A stretch of DNA of 64,000 nucleotides, from positions 274,269 through 338,268 of the forward strand of contig NZ_JAOVZN010000006.1 in assembly GCF_025717045.1 (NCBI RefSeq), given 5' to 3'. Below the pieces are notes generated by a model. That model worked only from the letters and a program-made list of their open reading frames with translations, had not been told where the DNA came from and made no database searches. Source of the stretch: Flavobacterium sp. SH_e (GTDB lineage: Bacteria > Bacteroidota > Bacteroidia > Flavobacteriales > Flavobacteriaceae). Position 1 is the stretch's first letter. Each line of letters opens with the position of its first letter. Below are positions 8,513 through 17,473 of the stretch, piece after piece. The position numbers and the translations under genes were made by a program.

Positions 8513-8947
8513 ATGAAAATTCAAATAATCAATAAATCACAACACGATTTACCAAATTACGAAACTATTGCATCTGCAGGAATGGATTTGCGTGCCAATA
8601 TTACGGAACCAATTACGTTAAAACCTTTAGAAAGAACTATTGTAAAAACAGGACTTTTTATCGAATTGCCAATTGGTTACGAAGCGCAAGTAAGGCCAAG
8701 AAGCGGTCTAGCTGCAAAAAAAGGCGTAACTGTTTTGAATGCGCCAGGAACTGTTGATGCAGATTATAGAGGAGAAATAGGAGTAATTTTAGTAAATTTA
8801 TCTAATGATGATTTTGTAATTGAAAATGGAGAAAGAATCGCACAGCTGATTATTGCAAAACATGAAAGAGCAGAATGGATTGAAGTTGAAACACTTTCTG
8901 AAACATCAAGAGGTGAAGGAGGCTTTGGAAGTACTGGAGTAAAATAA
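8513..8947 (+). CDS. dut: dUTP diphosphatase (deoxyuridine 5'-triphosphate nucleotidohydrolase)
   Basis: Trimeric dUTPase, 144 residues, hydrolysing dUTP to dUMP and pyrophosphate, which keeps uracil out of DNA and feeds thymidylate synthesis. All five family motifs are present in order: AGMDLRA (motif 1), RPRSGLA (2), [13 protein letters not shown] (3, with the catalytic Asp), GERIAQLII (4) and the C-terminal [10 protein letters not shown] (5) that closes over the active site. Length is normal. It lies 28 bases after the flippase gene and before the nucleotidyltransferase. Confidence 0.97.
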   Translation: MKIQIINKSQHDLPNYETIASAGMDLRANITEPITLKPLERTIVKTGLFIELPIGYEAQVRPRSGLAAKKGVTVLNAPGTVDADYRGEIGVILVNLSNDDFVIENGERIAQLIIAKHERAEWIEVETLSETSRGEGGFGSTGVK

Positions 8948-9031
8948 ATTTCTGTAAAAGAAATAATTAAAAAAGAAAAGACCAAACCCAATGAAGATTT
9001 TTAAAATCTTCCCATAAAATCAAATAAAGAA

Positions 9032-10048
9032 ATGAAGATAATTGTGCCAATGGCAGGCCGTGGATCGAGATTGAGGCCCCATACATTAACGGTTCCAAAA
9101 CCATTAATTCCAGTTGCAGGAAAATCGATTGTACATCGTTTAGTTGAAGATATTGCCAAAATATTAAAAGAACCAATTGAAGAAGTTGCGTTTATCTTAG
9201 GAGATGAAGCTTTCTTTGGAGATGATGTTGTAGCAAGTTTAGAAGATTTAGCAAAAGGATTAGGGGCAAAAGCTTCTATATACCGTCAGGATCAGCCTTT
9301 GGGAACTGGGCATGCAATTATGTGTGCAAAAGATTCTCTTTCTGGACCAGCTGTAATTGCTTATGCAGATACTTTAATTAGAGCTGATTTTGAGTTAGAT
9401 CCAGAAGCTGATGCTGTGATTTGGGTAAAACAAGTAGAGCAACCAGAAGCTTTTGGTGTGGTAAAACTGAACCAGAATAATGAAATTATAGAATTGGTTG
9501 AAAAACCAAAAGAATTCGTGAGCGACTTAGCTGTAATCGGAATTTATTATTTTAAAGAAGTTGGAATTCTAAGAAATGAACTTCAAAATGTTTTGGATAA
9601 TAATATTCAGAATGGCGGCGAATACCAGATTAATGATGGTATTAAAGCAATGATGGCAAACGGAAAAGTTTTCAAAACAGGAAGCGTTGACGAATGGATG
9701 GATTGCGGTAACAAAGATGTGACTGTTGAAACCAATACAAGAATGTTAGGTTTTCTTCACAATGACGGAGAACATTTAGTTGATTACGGAGTTACGTTAG
9801 AAAATTCTACGATTATTCCTCCGTGCTATATTGGACAAAATGTAATCTTGAAAAATACGACAATTGGACCAAATGTTTCTCTTGGAAATGGTTGTCATGT
9901 AACAGACAGTACAATCAAAAACAGTTTGATTCAGACTTATTCTCAGATTAAAAATGCTGCTTTAGATAATGCAATGATCGGAAATCATGTAAGTTACGAT
10001 GGTAAGTTTACAAGTATCAGCATTGGAGATTACGCTGTTTTAGAATAA
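9032..10048 (+). CDS. Sugar-phosphate nucleotidyltransferase with left-handed beta-helix tail
   Basis: 338 residues. The N-terminal Rossmann-like domain starts with the signature GRGSRLRPHTLTVPKPL (about 9-25), which binds the NTP and the catalytic Mg; GGEYQINDGIK and a DxxD-type metal site follow. From about residue 245 come hexapeptide-like repeats (NSTIIPPCYIGQNVILKNTT and on), as in GlmU/GlgC relatives, but the tail is too short for a full GlmU acetyltransferase domain. It therefore makes an NDP-sugar; candidates include glucose-1-phosphate and N-acetylmuramate- or glucosamine-1-phosphate. The small palindrome GAAGATTTTTAAAATCTTC (8993-9011) lies just upstream. Confidence 0.85.
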   Translation: MKIIVPMAGRGSRLRPHTLTVPKPLIPVAGKSIVHRLVEDIAKILKEPIEEVAFILGDEAFFGDDVVASLEDLAKGLGAKASIYRQDQPLGTGHAIMCAKDSLSGPAVIAYADTLIRADFELDPEADAVIWVKQVEQPEAFGVVKLNQNNEIIELVEKPKEFVSDLAVIGIYYFKEVGILRNELQNVLDNNIQNGGEYQINDGIKAMMANGKVFKTGSVDEWMDCGNKDVTVETNTRMLGFLHNDGEHLVDYGVTLENSTIIPPCYIGQNVILKNTTIGPNVSLGNGCHVTDSTIKNSLIQTYSQIKNAALDNAMIGNHVSYDGKFTSISIGDYAVLE

Positions 10049-10096
10049 AATAAAAATTAGAAAAGTTTCGTTTTGTTTAAAATGTAATTTTTAGAA

Positions 10097-11449
10097 ATGA
10101 TTAAAAAAAGAGTTTTCACATTATTGGTTTTTGCTTTATTTAGCTCATCATTTTCGGTTTTTGCTCAGACAGAACCCGAGGATATTGCTATGGCAACAGA
10201 CGAATATCAAGACTCATTTTATGAATCATTAAAACAAAAAGGAATTGAAAATTATGATAAAGCTATTGTGTCATTGGAGAAATGTATTAAGCTAAAACCC
10301 AATGACGCAGTTGCTTATTTCGAATTAGGGAAAAATTATCTGTTACTTAAACAATATCAAAATGCACAAGATGCTTTTGAAAAAGCAACACAGCTTAATC
10401 CTAAAAACAAATGGTTTTGGCTTGGAATTTATGATGTAAGTTACGAGACAAAAAATTATCCTTTGGCAATTGAAATTATTCAGAAAATAATTGTTTTTGA
10501 CGAAGAATATAAAGACGACTTGATTTCGCTGTACATGATTACCAATCAGTACGATAAGGCATTGATCGCGATTAACGAAATGAACGATAAGTTCGGAAAA
10601 TCTTCTGACCGAGAAATTTATAAAGCTCAGATTTTATCGCAAGGGAAATATCAGAATGCTGAAATTGACAATCTAATTCAGCAGATTAAAAAAGATCCGA
10701 AAGAAGAATCCAATTATTTGAATCTTATTTTATTGTATTCAAAAAACAATGAAAATGAGAAATCGCTTGAAGTAGCAAAACAGTTGGCAAAAGAAATCCC
10801 AAATTCAGAATGGGCACAAGTGAGTCTGTTCAAAGGATATTTGGATGCCAATCAGGCAGATAAAGCTATAAAATCGATGAATGTGATTTTGGCAAGTTCA
10901 AAAATCGATTCAAAAATCAAACACAGAACTTTGAATGAATTTTTGATTTATGTAAATAAAAATCCACAGTATTCTGCCGATTTAGAAAAAGCTATTTCTT
11001 ATTTTGACAATGATAAAGATGTTGATGTTGCTAAAGAAATTGGAAAGTTTTATCACAGCAAAGGTCAGTTTGAAAATGCAATTAAATATTATGAAACGGA
11101 TTTAAAAGCAAATTCAGATACTGATCTTGAAACCAATATGTTATTGCTAGAAGCGTATGCGAAGGCAAAACAATATGAGCCCATGACAAAAAGAGCCATG
11201 ATGCTGATTGAAGTTTATCCGAGTCAGGCTCAGTTTTATTATTTTGCAGGTTTAGGAAGTAATCAGCAAAAGCAATTTAAAAATGCAAAAACCGTCTTAG
11301 AAATGGGTCTTGATTATGTGGTGGATGACGTAAAATTAGAATCAAATTTTAATATTCAATTAGGAGAGGCTTACAATGGATTAGGAGACGCAAAGAAAAA
11401 AGAGGAATACTTTTTGAAGGCAAATGAAGTATTAAAAAAGAAAAAATAA
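10097..11449 (+). CDS. TPR-repeat protein, exported
   Basis: 450 residues with an N-terminal signal peptide (about residues 1-24, ending FSVFAQ) and then tetratricopeptide repeats along most of the length, clearest at about 50-120 (KPNDAVAYFELGKNYLLLKQ) and 310-440. Such proteins are scaffolds for periplasmic or outer-membrane complexes; no enzyme domain is visible. It sits between the nucleotidyltransferase gene and the DUF4292-type lipoprotein (6-base gap to the latter), suggesting co-expression. The partner is unknown. Confidence 0.85.
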   Translation: MIKKRVFTLLVFALFSSSFSVFAQTEPEDIAMATDEYQDSFYESLKQKGIENYDKAIVSLEKCIKLKPNDAVAYFELGKNYLLLKQYQNAQDAFEKATQLNPKNKWFWLGIYDVSYETKNYPLAIEIIQKIIVFDEEYKDDLISLYMITNQYDKALIAINEMNDKFGKSSDREIYKAQILSQGKYQNAEIDNLIQQIKKDPKEESNYLNLILLYSKNNENEKSLEVAKQLAKEIPNSEWAQVSLFKGYLDANQADKAIKSMNVILASSKIDSKIKHRTLNEFLIYVNKNPQYSADLEKAISYFDNDKDVDVAKEIGKFYHSKGQFENAIKYYETDLKANSDTDLETNMLLLEAYAKAKQYEPMTKRAMMLIEVYPSQAQFYYFAGLGSNQQKQFKNAKTVLEMGLDYVVDDVKLESNFNIQLGEAYNGLGDAKKKEEYFLKANEVLKKKK

Positions 11450-11455
11450 AGAAAA

Positions 11456-12241
11456 ATGCAGATGAAAAAATATATATCAATACTAGTATTGTCTATTGCT
11501 GTGATTTCATGTAAGTCGAAAGCAGTAGCGGTACAAGGAAGTACAAGCCAGACAGTTGCACCAAAAGAAGACAAAAAAGTAATCGAAAAATATTATGACA
11601 ACAAGTTAGATTTTTCTACTTTATACATAAAAGCGAGTGCAAAATATGTTGATGAAAAACAAAGTCAAAACGTTACTGCTGAAATCAGAATTGAAAAAGA
11701 CAAACAGATTCTAATTAGCGTTCGTTTCTTAGGAATTACAATGGCTAAAGCCTTAATAACACCTTCTGCAGTAAGTTATTATGAAAAAATAAACGGTACT
11801 TACTACGAAGGAGATTTTACAAGTTTGAGTAAATGGTTAGGAACTGATTTAGATTATAGTAAAGTACAGAATCTTTTGGTTGGAGAAGCTTTTGATGATT
11901 TAAGAAAAGGAAAATATACACAAACAATTGTAGATAATCTTTTTAGACTAGATGAAGAAAAAGATGCTAATTTGAAGAAAACCTTCTTCTTAGATGGTGA
12001 AAAATATTTAGTTCAAAAAGAAGAAATTTCACAGCCATCAGAAAACAGAACATTACAAATTGCATATTCTGACAGTAAAAATTTTGATCAGGGAACACTT
12101 CCAACAAGTATCGAAATTAATGCAGTACAGCCAAAAGGAAAAACAAATATAAATTTGAATTATAACAATATTTCATTTAATGAAGAACTTTCTTTTCCGT
12201 ATAGCGTTCCAAGCGGTTATAAAAAAGTTACAATTAAGTAA
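11456..12241 (+). CDS. DUF4292-type lipoprotein (LolA/LolB-like fold)
   Basis: 261 residues. The lipoprotein signal ends in an AVISC lipobox; the second methionine at 11462 gives the better signal peptide (MKKYISIL) and may be the real start. The rest matches what I know as DUF4292 of Bacteroidota, a family whose fold is expected to resemble LolA/LolB, with the pattern ISVRFLGITMAKALITP near residue 82. It probably binds lipid or helps outer-membrane lipoprotein sorting, but that is inference from fold. Immediate neighbours are the TPR protein upstream and the EnvC-like factor 24 bases downstream. Confidence 0.75.
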   Translation: MQMKKYISILVLSIAVISCKSKAVAVQGSTSQTVAPKEDKKVIEKYYDNKLDFSTLYIKASAKYVDEKQSQNVTAEIRIEKDKQILISVRFLGITMAKALITPSAVSYYEKINGTYYEGDFTSLSKWLGTDLDYSKVQNLLVGEAFDDLRKGKYTQTIVDNLFRLDEEKDANLKKTFFLDGEKYLVQKEEISQPSENRTLQIAYSDSKNFDQGTLPTSIEINAVQPKGKTNINLNYNNISFNEELSFPYSVPSGYKKVTIK

Positions 12242-12265
12242 ATTTGCAAAAATAAAAACAGAAAC

Positions 12266-13519
12266 ATGCCAAAATTTCTCCTAAGTCTAGTTTTAATTTG
12301 TGCCACTACGTTTGTATGGGCGCAGGATTCTCAGCAAGAAAAACTGGAGCAACGTAAAGCTCAAATTCAGCAGGAAATCAGAGATAACGAAAAGATGCTC
12401 CAGTCTGTTCGAAAAAAAGAGAAATCTGCTGTGAATGAATATTTAATTCAGGCAAACAAAATTAAACTAAAAGAGAAATTAATTAATACTACGGCAAAGC
12501 AAGAAAGGCTGATTAGTAACGATATGTATATTAATCAAGTTCAGGTAAATAAACTTAAAAAGGAACTAAAAGTTTTAAAAGAAGATTATGCTGAGATGAT
12601 TTTAAAATCATATAAAAGTCGTTCTGAGCAAAGCCGTGCGATGTTCATTTTATCGTCTGAAAGTTTTTTACAAGCTTATAAAAGAGCACAATATTTAAAG
12701 CAATATACTGCATTCAGAAAAAATCAAGGTCTTGAAATTCAATCAAAAACAGCTCAGTTAGTTGATTTTAATACAAAGCTGGATGGACAAAGACAAGTAA
12801 AAAAGAAAATCATTGCTGAAAACCAAAAAGAAAAAGTTACTCTAGAAGCAGAGAAAAAAGAACAGCAAAAATTGGTTAATGCTCTTAAAAAGGATAAAAA
12901 TAAAATTGCCGCAGATATTCGATCAAAACAAAACGAATCAAAACGTATTGACAAACAAATTGACCGTTTAATTCGTGAAGCCATTGCCGAAGCAAATAGA
13001 AAAGCAGCTGCAGAAAGAGCAAAAGCAAATCCAGGTTCTAGTGAAGCAAAAGCACCAGTTTCTTCTTCAAAAATCGCATTGACACCAGAAGATAAAATTC
13101 TTGCTGCTGACTTTAAAGCAAACCGTGGAAGATTGCCTTGGCCAGTAGAAAAAGGATTTATTTCGCTTGGTTACGGAGATCAGCCGCATCCGCTGCATCC
13201 TTCAATTACAGTACACAATTCGGGAGTAGAAATTACAACAGAAGATGGAGCAAGCGCTAGAGCAGTATTTGCAGGAGAAGTTTCTAAAGTAATCGTTTTA
13301 TCACCAGTGAATAAAGCAGTTGTGATTCAGCATGGAGATTACTTTACAGTATATCAAAACTTAAGCTCAGTTTCGGTAAGTCAGGGAGATAAGGTGACAA
13401 CTAAGCAAAATATCGGACGAGTTAGAACAAGTGGAGATACAGGAAAAACAATTATCAAATTCCTGATTCTTCAAAATACATCAAACAATAATCCGGAAGG
13501 ATGGCTTCAAAGCAGATAA
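12266..13519 (+). CDS. EnvC-like murein hydrolase activator (degenerate LytM/M23 domain)
   Basis: 417 residues. A signal peptide (residues 1-19, VWAQ) is followed by a long coiled coil (about 22-260) and a C-terminal LytM/peptidase M23 domain (about 285-410). The zinc-site motifs are not intact: the first region reads VHNSGVEI (H317, then no Asp at the expected place) and the HxH region is YQNLS near 362, with Asn where His is expected. This is the pattern of EnvC-type proteins, which activate cell-wall amidases during daughter-cell separation rather than cut peptidoglycan themselves. It ends its gene run, with a terminator directly after the stop codon. Confidence 0.85.
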   Translation: MPKFLLSLVLICATTFVWAQDSQQEKLEQRKAQIQQEIRDNEKMLQSVRKKEKSAVNEYLIQANKIKLKEKLINTTAKQERLISNDMYINQVQVNKLKKELKVLKEDYAEMILKSYKSRSEQSRAMFILSSESFLQAYKRAQYLKQYTAFRKNQGLEIQSKTAQLVDFNTKLDGQRQVKKKIIAENQKEKVTLEAEKKEQQKLVNALKKDKNKIAADIRSKQNESKRIDKQIDRLIREAIAEANRKAAAERAKANPGSSEAKAPVSSSKIALTPEDKILAADFKANRGRLPWPVEKGFISLGYGDQPHPLHPSITVHNSGVEITTEDGASARAVFAGEVSKVIVLSPVNKAVVIQHGDYFTVYQNLSSVSVSQGDKVTTKQNIGRVRTSGDTGKTIIKFLILQNTSNNNPEGWLQSR

Positions 13520-13524
13520 AATTT

Positions 13525-13552
13525 AAGGGAGCATTTTAGCTCCCTTTTTTAT
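13525..13552 (+). terminator. Intrinsic terminator after the EnvC-like gene
   Basis: AAGGGAGC and GCTCCCTT form an eight-base-pair stem around ATTTTA, followed by a T run up to 13550. It lies six bases after the stop codon and would serve the flippase-to-EnvC gene run. Confidence 0.88.
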
Positions 13553-13563
13553 TCAATTATAAT

Positions 13564-13983
13564 TTAATCATATTGTTCTAGAAAATATCTTACAACATCA
13601 GTAGTTGTTACAATTCCTTTTAGTTCGCCCTTATCAACAACTGGAAGAGCATGAAAATCTTCTTTCACAAAAATTTCTGCTAAATCTCGAATGATAGTAT
13701 CTGATGATACTGTTTTCGGTTTCGAAGTCATAACTTGAGAGATGGTTAGCATTTCTAGTATCGCTTCATCGGCATTTTGTTGACCTTCAAACAAAGCTCC
13801 AAAAGTCAATCGGTTAATATCTGTTCGGCTGATTATTCCAATTACTTCCTTACCTTTTACAATTGGAATGTGACGGATTGTATTTGCTTTTAATTTTTCG
13901 ACTACTGTTTTAAGATCATCTTTTTCGTTTGCTGTCACTACAGTTTTTGTCATAATGTGACTGATTGGTTCTCTTTTTTTCAT
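13564..13983 (-). CDS. Two-CBS-domain protein
   Basis: 139 residues made almost only of two CBS domains (about 8-60 and 80-137), which pair to bind adenine nucleotides such as AMP, ATP or S-adenosylmethionine and act as sensors. No catalytic or membrane domain is attached, so it would regulate a partner in trans. It is a single-gene unit between two plus-strand genes; its 3' end lies 14 bases from the EnvC terminator. The 228 bases between it and rbfA hold divergent promoters but nothing else that I can identify. Confidence 0.85.
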   Translation of the reverse strand: MKKREPISHIMTKTVVTANEKDDLKTVVEKLKANTIRHIPIVKGKEVIGIISRTDINRLTFGALFEGQQNADEAILEMLTISQVMTSKPKTVSSDTIIRDLAEIFVKEDFHALPVVDKGELKGIVTTTDVVRYFLEQYD

Positions 13984-14173
13984 AATATTTTGGCTTTTAT
14001 TTTATATTAAAGGTGTAAAATATTTCAGACAATAAATATGATTTTTATCATCTTTAAATATTGAAATAGAGAGAATTAAAAAGGACGAATTAGCGTTATT
14101 TAGCAAAAGAAATGAAGTTATTTTGAAGAAAACGATATCAGAATATAAAAATCATTTCATTGTTCATTTGAAA

Positions 14174-14207
14174 TTGTAGAGAGTAAAATTTAAAAGTAGT
14201 ATTTTTG
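14174..14207 (+). promoter_or_regulatory. Promoter of rbfA, probably giving a leaderless mRNA
   Basis: TTG at 14174-14176 and TATTTTTG at 14200-14207 (23-base spacing) match the Bacteroidota pattern. The rbfA ATG begins at 14212, only four bases after the -7 element, so transcription would start at or next to the start codon. Confidence 0.5.
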
Positions 14208-14211
14208 CAGT

Positions 14212-14604
14212 ATGGAAACAAATAGACAGAAAAAAATAGGCGGTGTTCTTCAGAAAGATCTGGTTGATATCTTGCAAGGTGAAGTGAGAAAAAATGGAAT
14301 TACTAATTTGGTAATTTCAGTATCCAAAGTAAGTGTAACTACAGATTTATCTGTGGCAACAGTATATTTAAGCATTTTTCCGCAAGAAAAAGCTAAGGAA
14401 ACTTTAGAGGCAATAAAAACCAATACAACTTTAATCAAACATGATTTGTCACAGCGAGTACGTTTGCAGTTGCGTCGTGTTCCAAATTTGGTATTCTTTA
14501 TAGACGACTCTCTAGATTACATTGAAAAAATCGACAATGCGCTTGCAGGTAAAGAAAACCCAATAGAAAATAGAGATCTTTTAGAAAAAAGAAGAAAGTC
14601 ATAA
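14212..14604 (+). CDS. rbfA: 30S ribosome-binding factor A
   Basis: 130-residue KH-type RNA-binding protein that binds the 30S subunit near the 5' end of 16S rRNA during late maturation and is needed for cold adaptation in E. coli. The start (TNRQKKIGGVLQKDLVDIL), the central TDLSVATVYLSIF and the RVRLQLRRVPNLVFFIDDSLDY block are characteristic. The basic C-terminal tail ends in KRRKS. It is followed after one base by a LolC/E-like permease, a pairing I have seen in other Flavobacteriia. Confidence 0.95.
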   Translation: METNRQKKIGGVLQKDLVDILQGEVRKNGITNLVISVSKVSVTTDLSVATVYLSIFPQEKAKETLEAIKTNTTLIKHDLSQRVRLQLRRVPNLVFFIDDSLDYIEKIDNALAGKENPIENRDLLEKRRKS

Positions 14605-14605
14605 T

Positions 14606-15805
14606 TTGAATTTCCCCTTATACATAGCCAAACGTTATATTTTTAGCAGCAGTAAAAACAATGCTATAAATATCATTAACCGTATTGCCAGCATGGGAAT
14701 CATTGTTGGTACAATGGCTTTGTTCGTAGTTTTATCTGTTTTCAGCGGACTTAAAGTTTTTAGTCTTTCGTTTACAAATGAAATAGATCCTGATTTAAAA
14801 TTGGTAAGTACGTATGGAAAGTCTTTTTTACTTACTCCAGATCAGGAAAATCAAATTAAGAAAATCAATGGTGTTGCTTCTTACACCAAAATAATAGAAG
14901 AGCGTGTTTTGTTTTTATTTAAAGACAAACAGCAAGTTACTTACTTAAAAGGCGTTGACAGCTTATATCCAGTTGTTAATGATATAAAGAAAAAGCTATT
15001 TAATGGACAATGGCTAAAACCAGATAGTTTTCAGGTTGTTATTGGTTACGGTTTATCTCAAAATTTCTCTATGGGAATTCTTGATTTTGAAAACCCGCTT
15101 CAGGTTTTTGCACCAAAACCAGGAAAAGGAGCAATCGATAATCCTGAAGAAGCTTTCAATAAAACAGATGTTTTACCCGTTGGAATTTATTCAATTAGCG
15201 AAGATCTGGATTCAAAATATGTATTTGCAGATTTAGGATTAGTACAAGAATTATTAATGTACAAACCAAATCAGATTTCTGGGATTGAATTTAAATTAAA
15301 AGAAAATGCTGATGAAGCTTCAGTAACTGCGCAGCTAAATTCTATTTTTAAAAATAAAATCACTTTAAAAAACAGAGCGCAGTTAAATGAGTCTTTGTAT
15401 AAAATGCTTAATACAGAGAATATTGCAGTTTACTTAATTTTTACTTTGGTGATCATCGTGGCACTTTTTAATTTAATTGGAGCCTTGATTATGATGATTT
15501 TAGAAAAGAAAGGAAATCTTAAAACCCTTTTCAATTTAGGAACAGATATCAGCCATCTTCGAAAAATATTTCTGCTTCAAGGAACTTTATTAAGTGTTTT
15601 TGGCGGTTTAATCGGACTTGCTTTAGGTGTCATTCTCGTTATTCTTCAACAGCAGTTTGAACTTATAATGATCACGCCAACTCTGGCATATCCAGTAGTT
15701 TTCACTGTAGAAAATGTTCTAATTGTAATGACAACTATTATTTCACTAGGTTTTGTTGCTTCATTAATTGCAAGCAGCCGTGTTAGTAAAAAACTACTTG
15801 ATTAA
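14606..15805 (+). CDS. LolC/LolE-like ABC transporter permease (FtsX family)
   Basis: 399 residues with the classic FtsX/MacB plan: one N-terminal membrane helix (about 25-47), a large periplasmic domain (50-270) and three C-terminal helices (275-300, 320-350, 365-390). The N-terminal NFPLYIAKRYIFSSSKNNAINIINRIASMG is family-like (shown in part: IAKRYIFSSSKNNAINI). LolC/E-type permeases release lipoproteins from the inner membrane with a LolD ATPase, which is not in the window. The start is TTG, one base after the rbfA stop codon, so translation is probably coupled. Confidence 0.85.
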   Translation: MNFPLYIAKRYIFSSSKNNAINIINRIASMGIIVGTMALFVVLSVFSGLKVFSLSFTNEIDPDLKLVSTYGKSFLLTPDQENQIKKINGVASYTKIIEERVLFLFKDKQQVTYLKGVDSLYPVVNDIKKKLFNGQWLKPDSFQVVIGYGLSQNFSMGILDFENPLQVFAPKPGKGAIDNPEEAFNKTDVLPVGIYSISEDLDSKYVFADLGLVQELLMYKPNQISGIEFKLKENADEASVTAQLNSIFKNKITLKNRAQLNESLYKMLNTENIAVYLIFTLVIIVALFNLIGALIMMILEKKGNLKTLFNLGTDISHLRKIFLLQGTLLSVFGGLIGLALGVILVILQQQFELIMITPTLAYPVVFTVENVLIVMTTIISLGFVASLIASSRVSKKLLD

Positions 15806-15872
15806 TAACTTCTTAAGAAATATTAATTATATTTACCGCCTTAAAAAACTACAGCATATGATTGTTTCTGCC

Positions 15873-15949
15873 TAATCCTAATTTTATTTTTTAGAATAAT
15901 TAGGATACTTACGTTTACTTTTTTAGTTCAGATTTAAATGCATCTGAAC
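15873..15949. promoter_or_regulatory. Two consecutive hairpins upstream of the MATE gene
   Basis: TAATCCTAATT (15873-15883) pairs with AATTAGGATA (15898-15907), and GTTCAGAT (15926-15933) pairs perfectly with ATCTGAAC (15942-15949). They lie in the 171-base gap between the permease and the MATE gene. They may end the rbfA transcript or regulate the MATE gene; neither has a strong T run, so a simple terminator is not clear. Confidence 0.45.
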
Positions 15950-15976
15950 CAATTTTATCATTTATCCTAAAATATC

Positions 15977-17404
15977 ATGACAGAAACAACTATAAAGAAA
16001 AGCTTCTTTTCTAAATTTTTTACCACTTTAAAACAAGCCTTAAAAGGCGACGAATCTTTTGATTATACTTCTGGAAGCATCAAAAAAGCCGTAATTCTAT
16101 TGGCCATTCCGATGGTCTTAGAAATGATGATGGAATCGGTTTTTGCTCTGGTTGATTTATATTTCGTTGGGCATTTGGAACATAGCAGTTTTGCCATTCA
16201 GACTGTTGGTTTGACCGAATCAGTTTTGACTGTAATTTATTCTTTGGCAATCGGAATGAGTATGGCAGCAACAGCAGTTGTAGCAAGACGAATTGGAGAA
16301 AAAGATCCTGTCGCTGCAGCAAAAGCCGGAATGCAAGCGATTATTGTGGCGTTTGCAATTAATAGTGTAATGAGCATTTTCGGAATTATATACGCAAAAG
16401 ATATTTTGATTCTGATGGGTTCTTCTGTAGAATCAGCCGAACATGGTTTCCGATTTACGCAAATTATGATTGGTTCTAGTTTGTGCATTATGCTTTTGTT
16501 CTTAATAAACGGAATATTCCGCGGAGCAGGAAATGCAGCAATTGCCATGAAAAGTCTCTGGATTGCCAATATTTGCAATATCATCTTATGTCCTATTTTA
16601 ATTAATGGTTTTGGACCAATTCCAGCTTTTGGATTAGTTGGTGCGGCGTTGGCAACGACTATTGGAAGAAGTATTGGAGTTTTATATCAAGTATATCATT
16701 TGTTTTTTGGAAACGGCATTTTAAAAATTAAGATTCCTTATTTTGCTCCAGATTTTACACAAATAAAAGCATTAGTAAAAATTGCAGCACCTGGAATTTT
16801 GCAATTTGTAATTGCTTCCTGCAGTTGGATTTTCTTGGCACAATTAGTAGCAACAACAGGAGGCGATCATGGTTCCGCAGGTTATCAAACAGCATTAAGA
16901 ATTATGATGTTTTTTATACTTCCAGCTTGGGGATTGAGTAATGCCGCTGCGACTTTGGTTGGTCAGAATTTAGGAGCCAAACAAATCGAACGAGCCGAAA
17001 AATCAGTTTATACAACAGCCAGATATAATGTAATTTTCATGGCTTCGATTATGATTATTACTTTAGTTTTTGGTCAATATATTATTTCGTTTTTCACGAA
17101 TGATCAGCAGGTCAAAACCATTGCAATTGAAGCTTTGCAGATCATGAGCATTGGATTTATTTTCTACGGAATAGGAATGGTTTTGATTAATACTTTCAAC
17201 GGAGCAGGAGATACTTGGACGCCAACCGGAATTAACTTCTTCGGATTTTGGCTGTTTCAAATTCCATTAGCTTTTATTCTGGCAAAACATTTTAATATGG
17301 GACCAACTGGAGTTTTTATTGCCATTCCTGTTGCAGAAACTGCAATTACTTTGGCAGGAATCTTTTTTTATAAAAGAGGAAAGTGGAAACGAATTCAGGT
17401 TTAA
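15977..17404 (+). CDS. MATE-family multidrug efflux transporter
   Basis: 475 residues, twelve membrane segments in two homologous halves, with the MATE patterns VILLAIPMVLEMMMESVFAL near residue 40 and FRGAGNAA near residue 185. MATE transporters export cationic drugs or metabolites in exchange for Na+ or H+. About 35 N-terminal residues precede the first helix. It appears to be a single-gene unit: two hairpins lie upstream and a bidirectional terminator downstream. The substrate is not predictable. Confidence 0.9.
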   Translation: MTETTIKKSFFSKFFTTLKQALKGDESFDYTSGSIKKAVILLAIPMVLEMMMESVFALVDLYFVGHLEHSSFAIQTVGLTESVLTVIYSLAIGMSMAATAVVARRIGEKDPVAAAKAGMQAIIVAFAINSVMSIFGIIYAKDILILMGSSVESAEHGFRFTQIMIGSSLCIMLLFLINGIFRGAGNAAIAMKSLWIANICNIILCPILINGFGPIPAFGLVGAALATTIGRSIGVLYQVYHLFFGNGILKIKIPYFAPDFTQIKALVKIAAPGILQFVIASCSWIFLAQLVATTGGDHGSAGYQTALRIMMFFILPAWGLSNAAATLVGQNLGAKQIERAEKSVYTTARYNVIFMASIMIITLVFGQYIISFFTNDQQVKTIAIEALQIMSIGFIFYGIGMVLINTFNGAGDTWTPTGINFFGFWLFQIPLAFILAKHFNMGPTGVFIAIPVAETAITLAGIFFYKRGKWKRIQV

Positions 17405-17408
17405 TTTA

Positions 17409-17452
17409 TAAAAAGAAAGACCTTCAAATTTTTGAAGGTCTTTCTTTTTTAT
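17409..17452. terminator. Bidirectional terminator between the MATE gene and dusB
   Basis: AAGAAAGACCTTCAAA and TTTGAAGGTCTTTCTT form a long perfect stem around a short T loop, with A and T tracts on both sides. It lies between convergent genes and would work for both. Confidence 0.9.
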
Positions 17453-17473
17453 AGTTCTTTATCAAAGATTATT

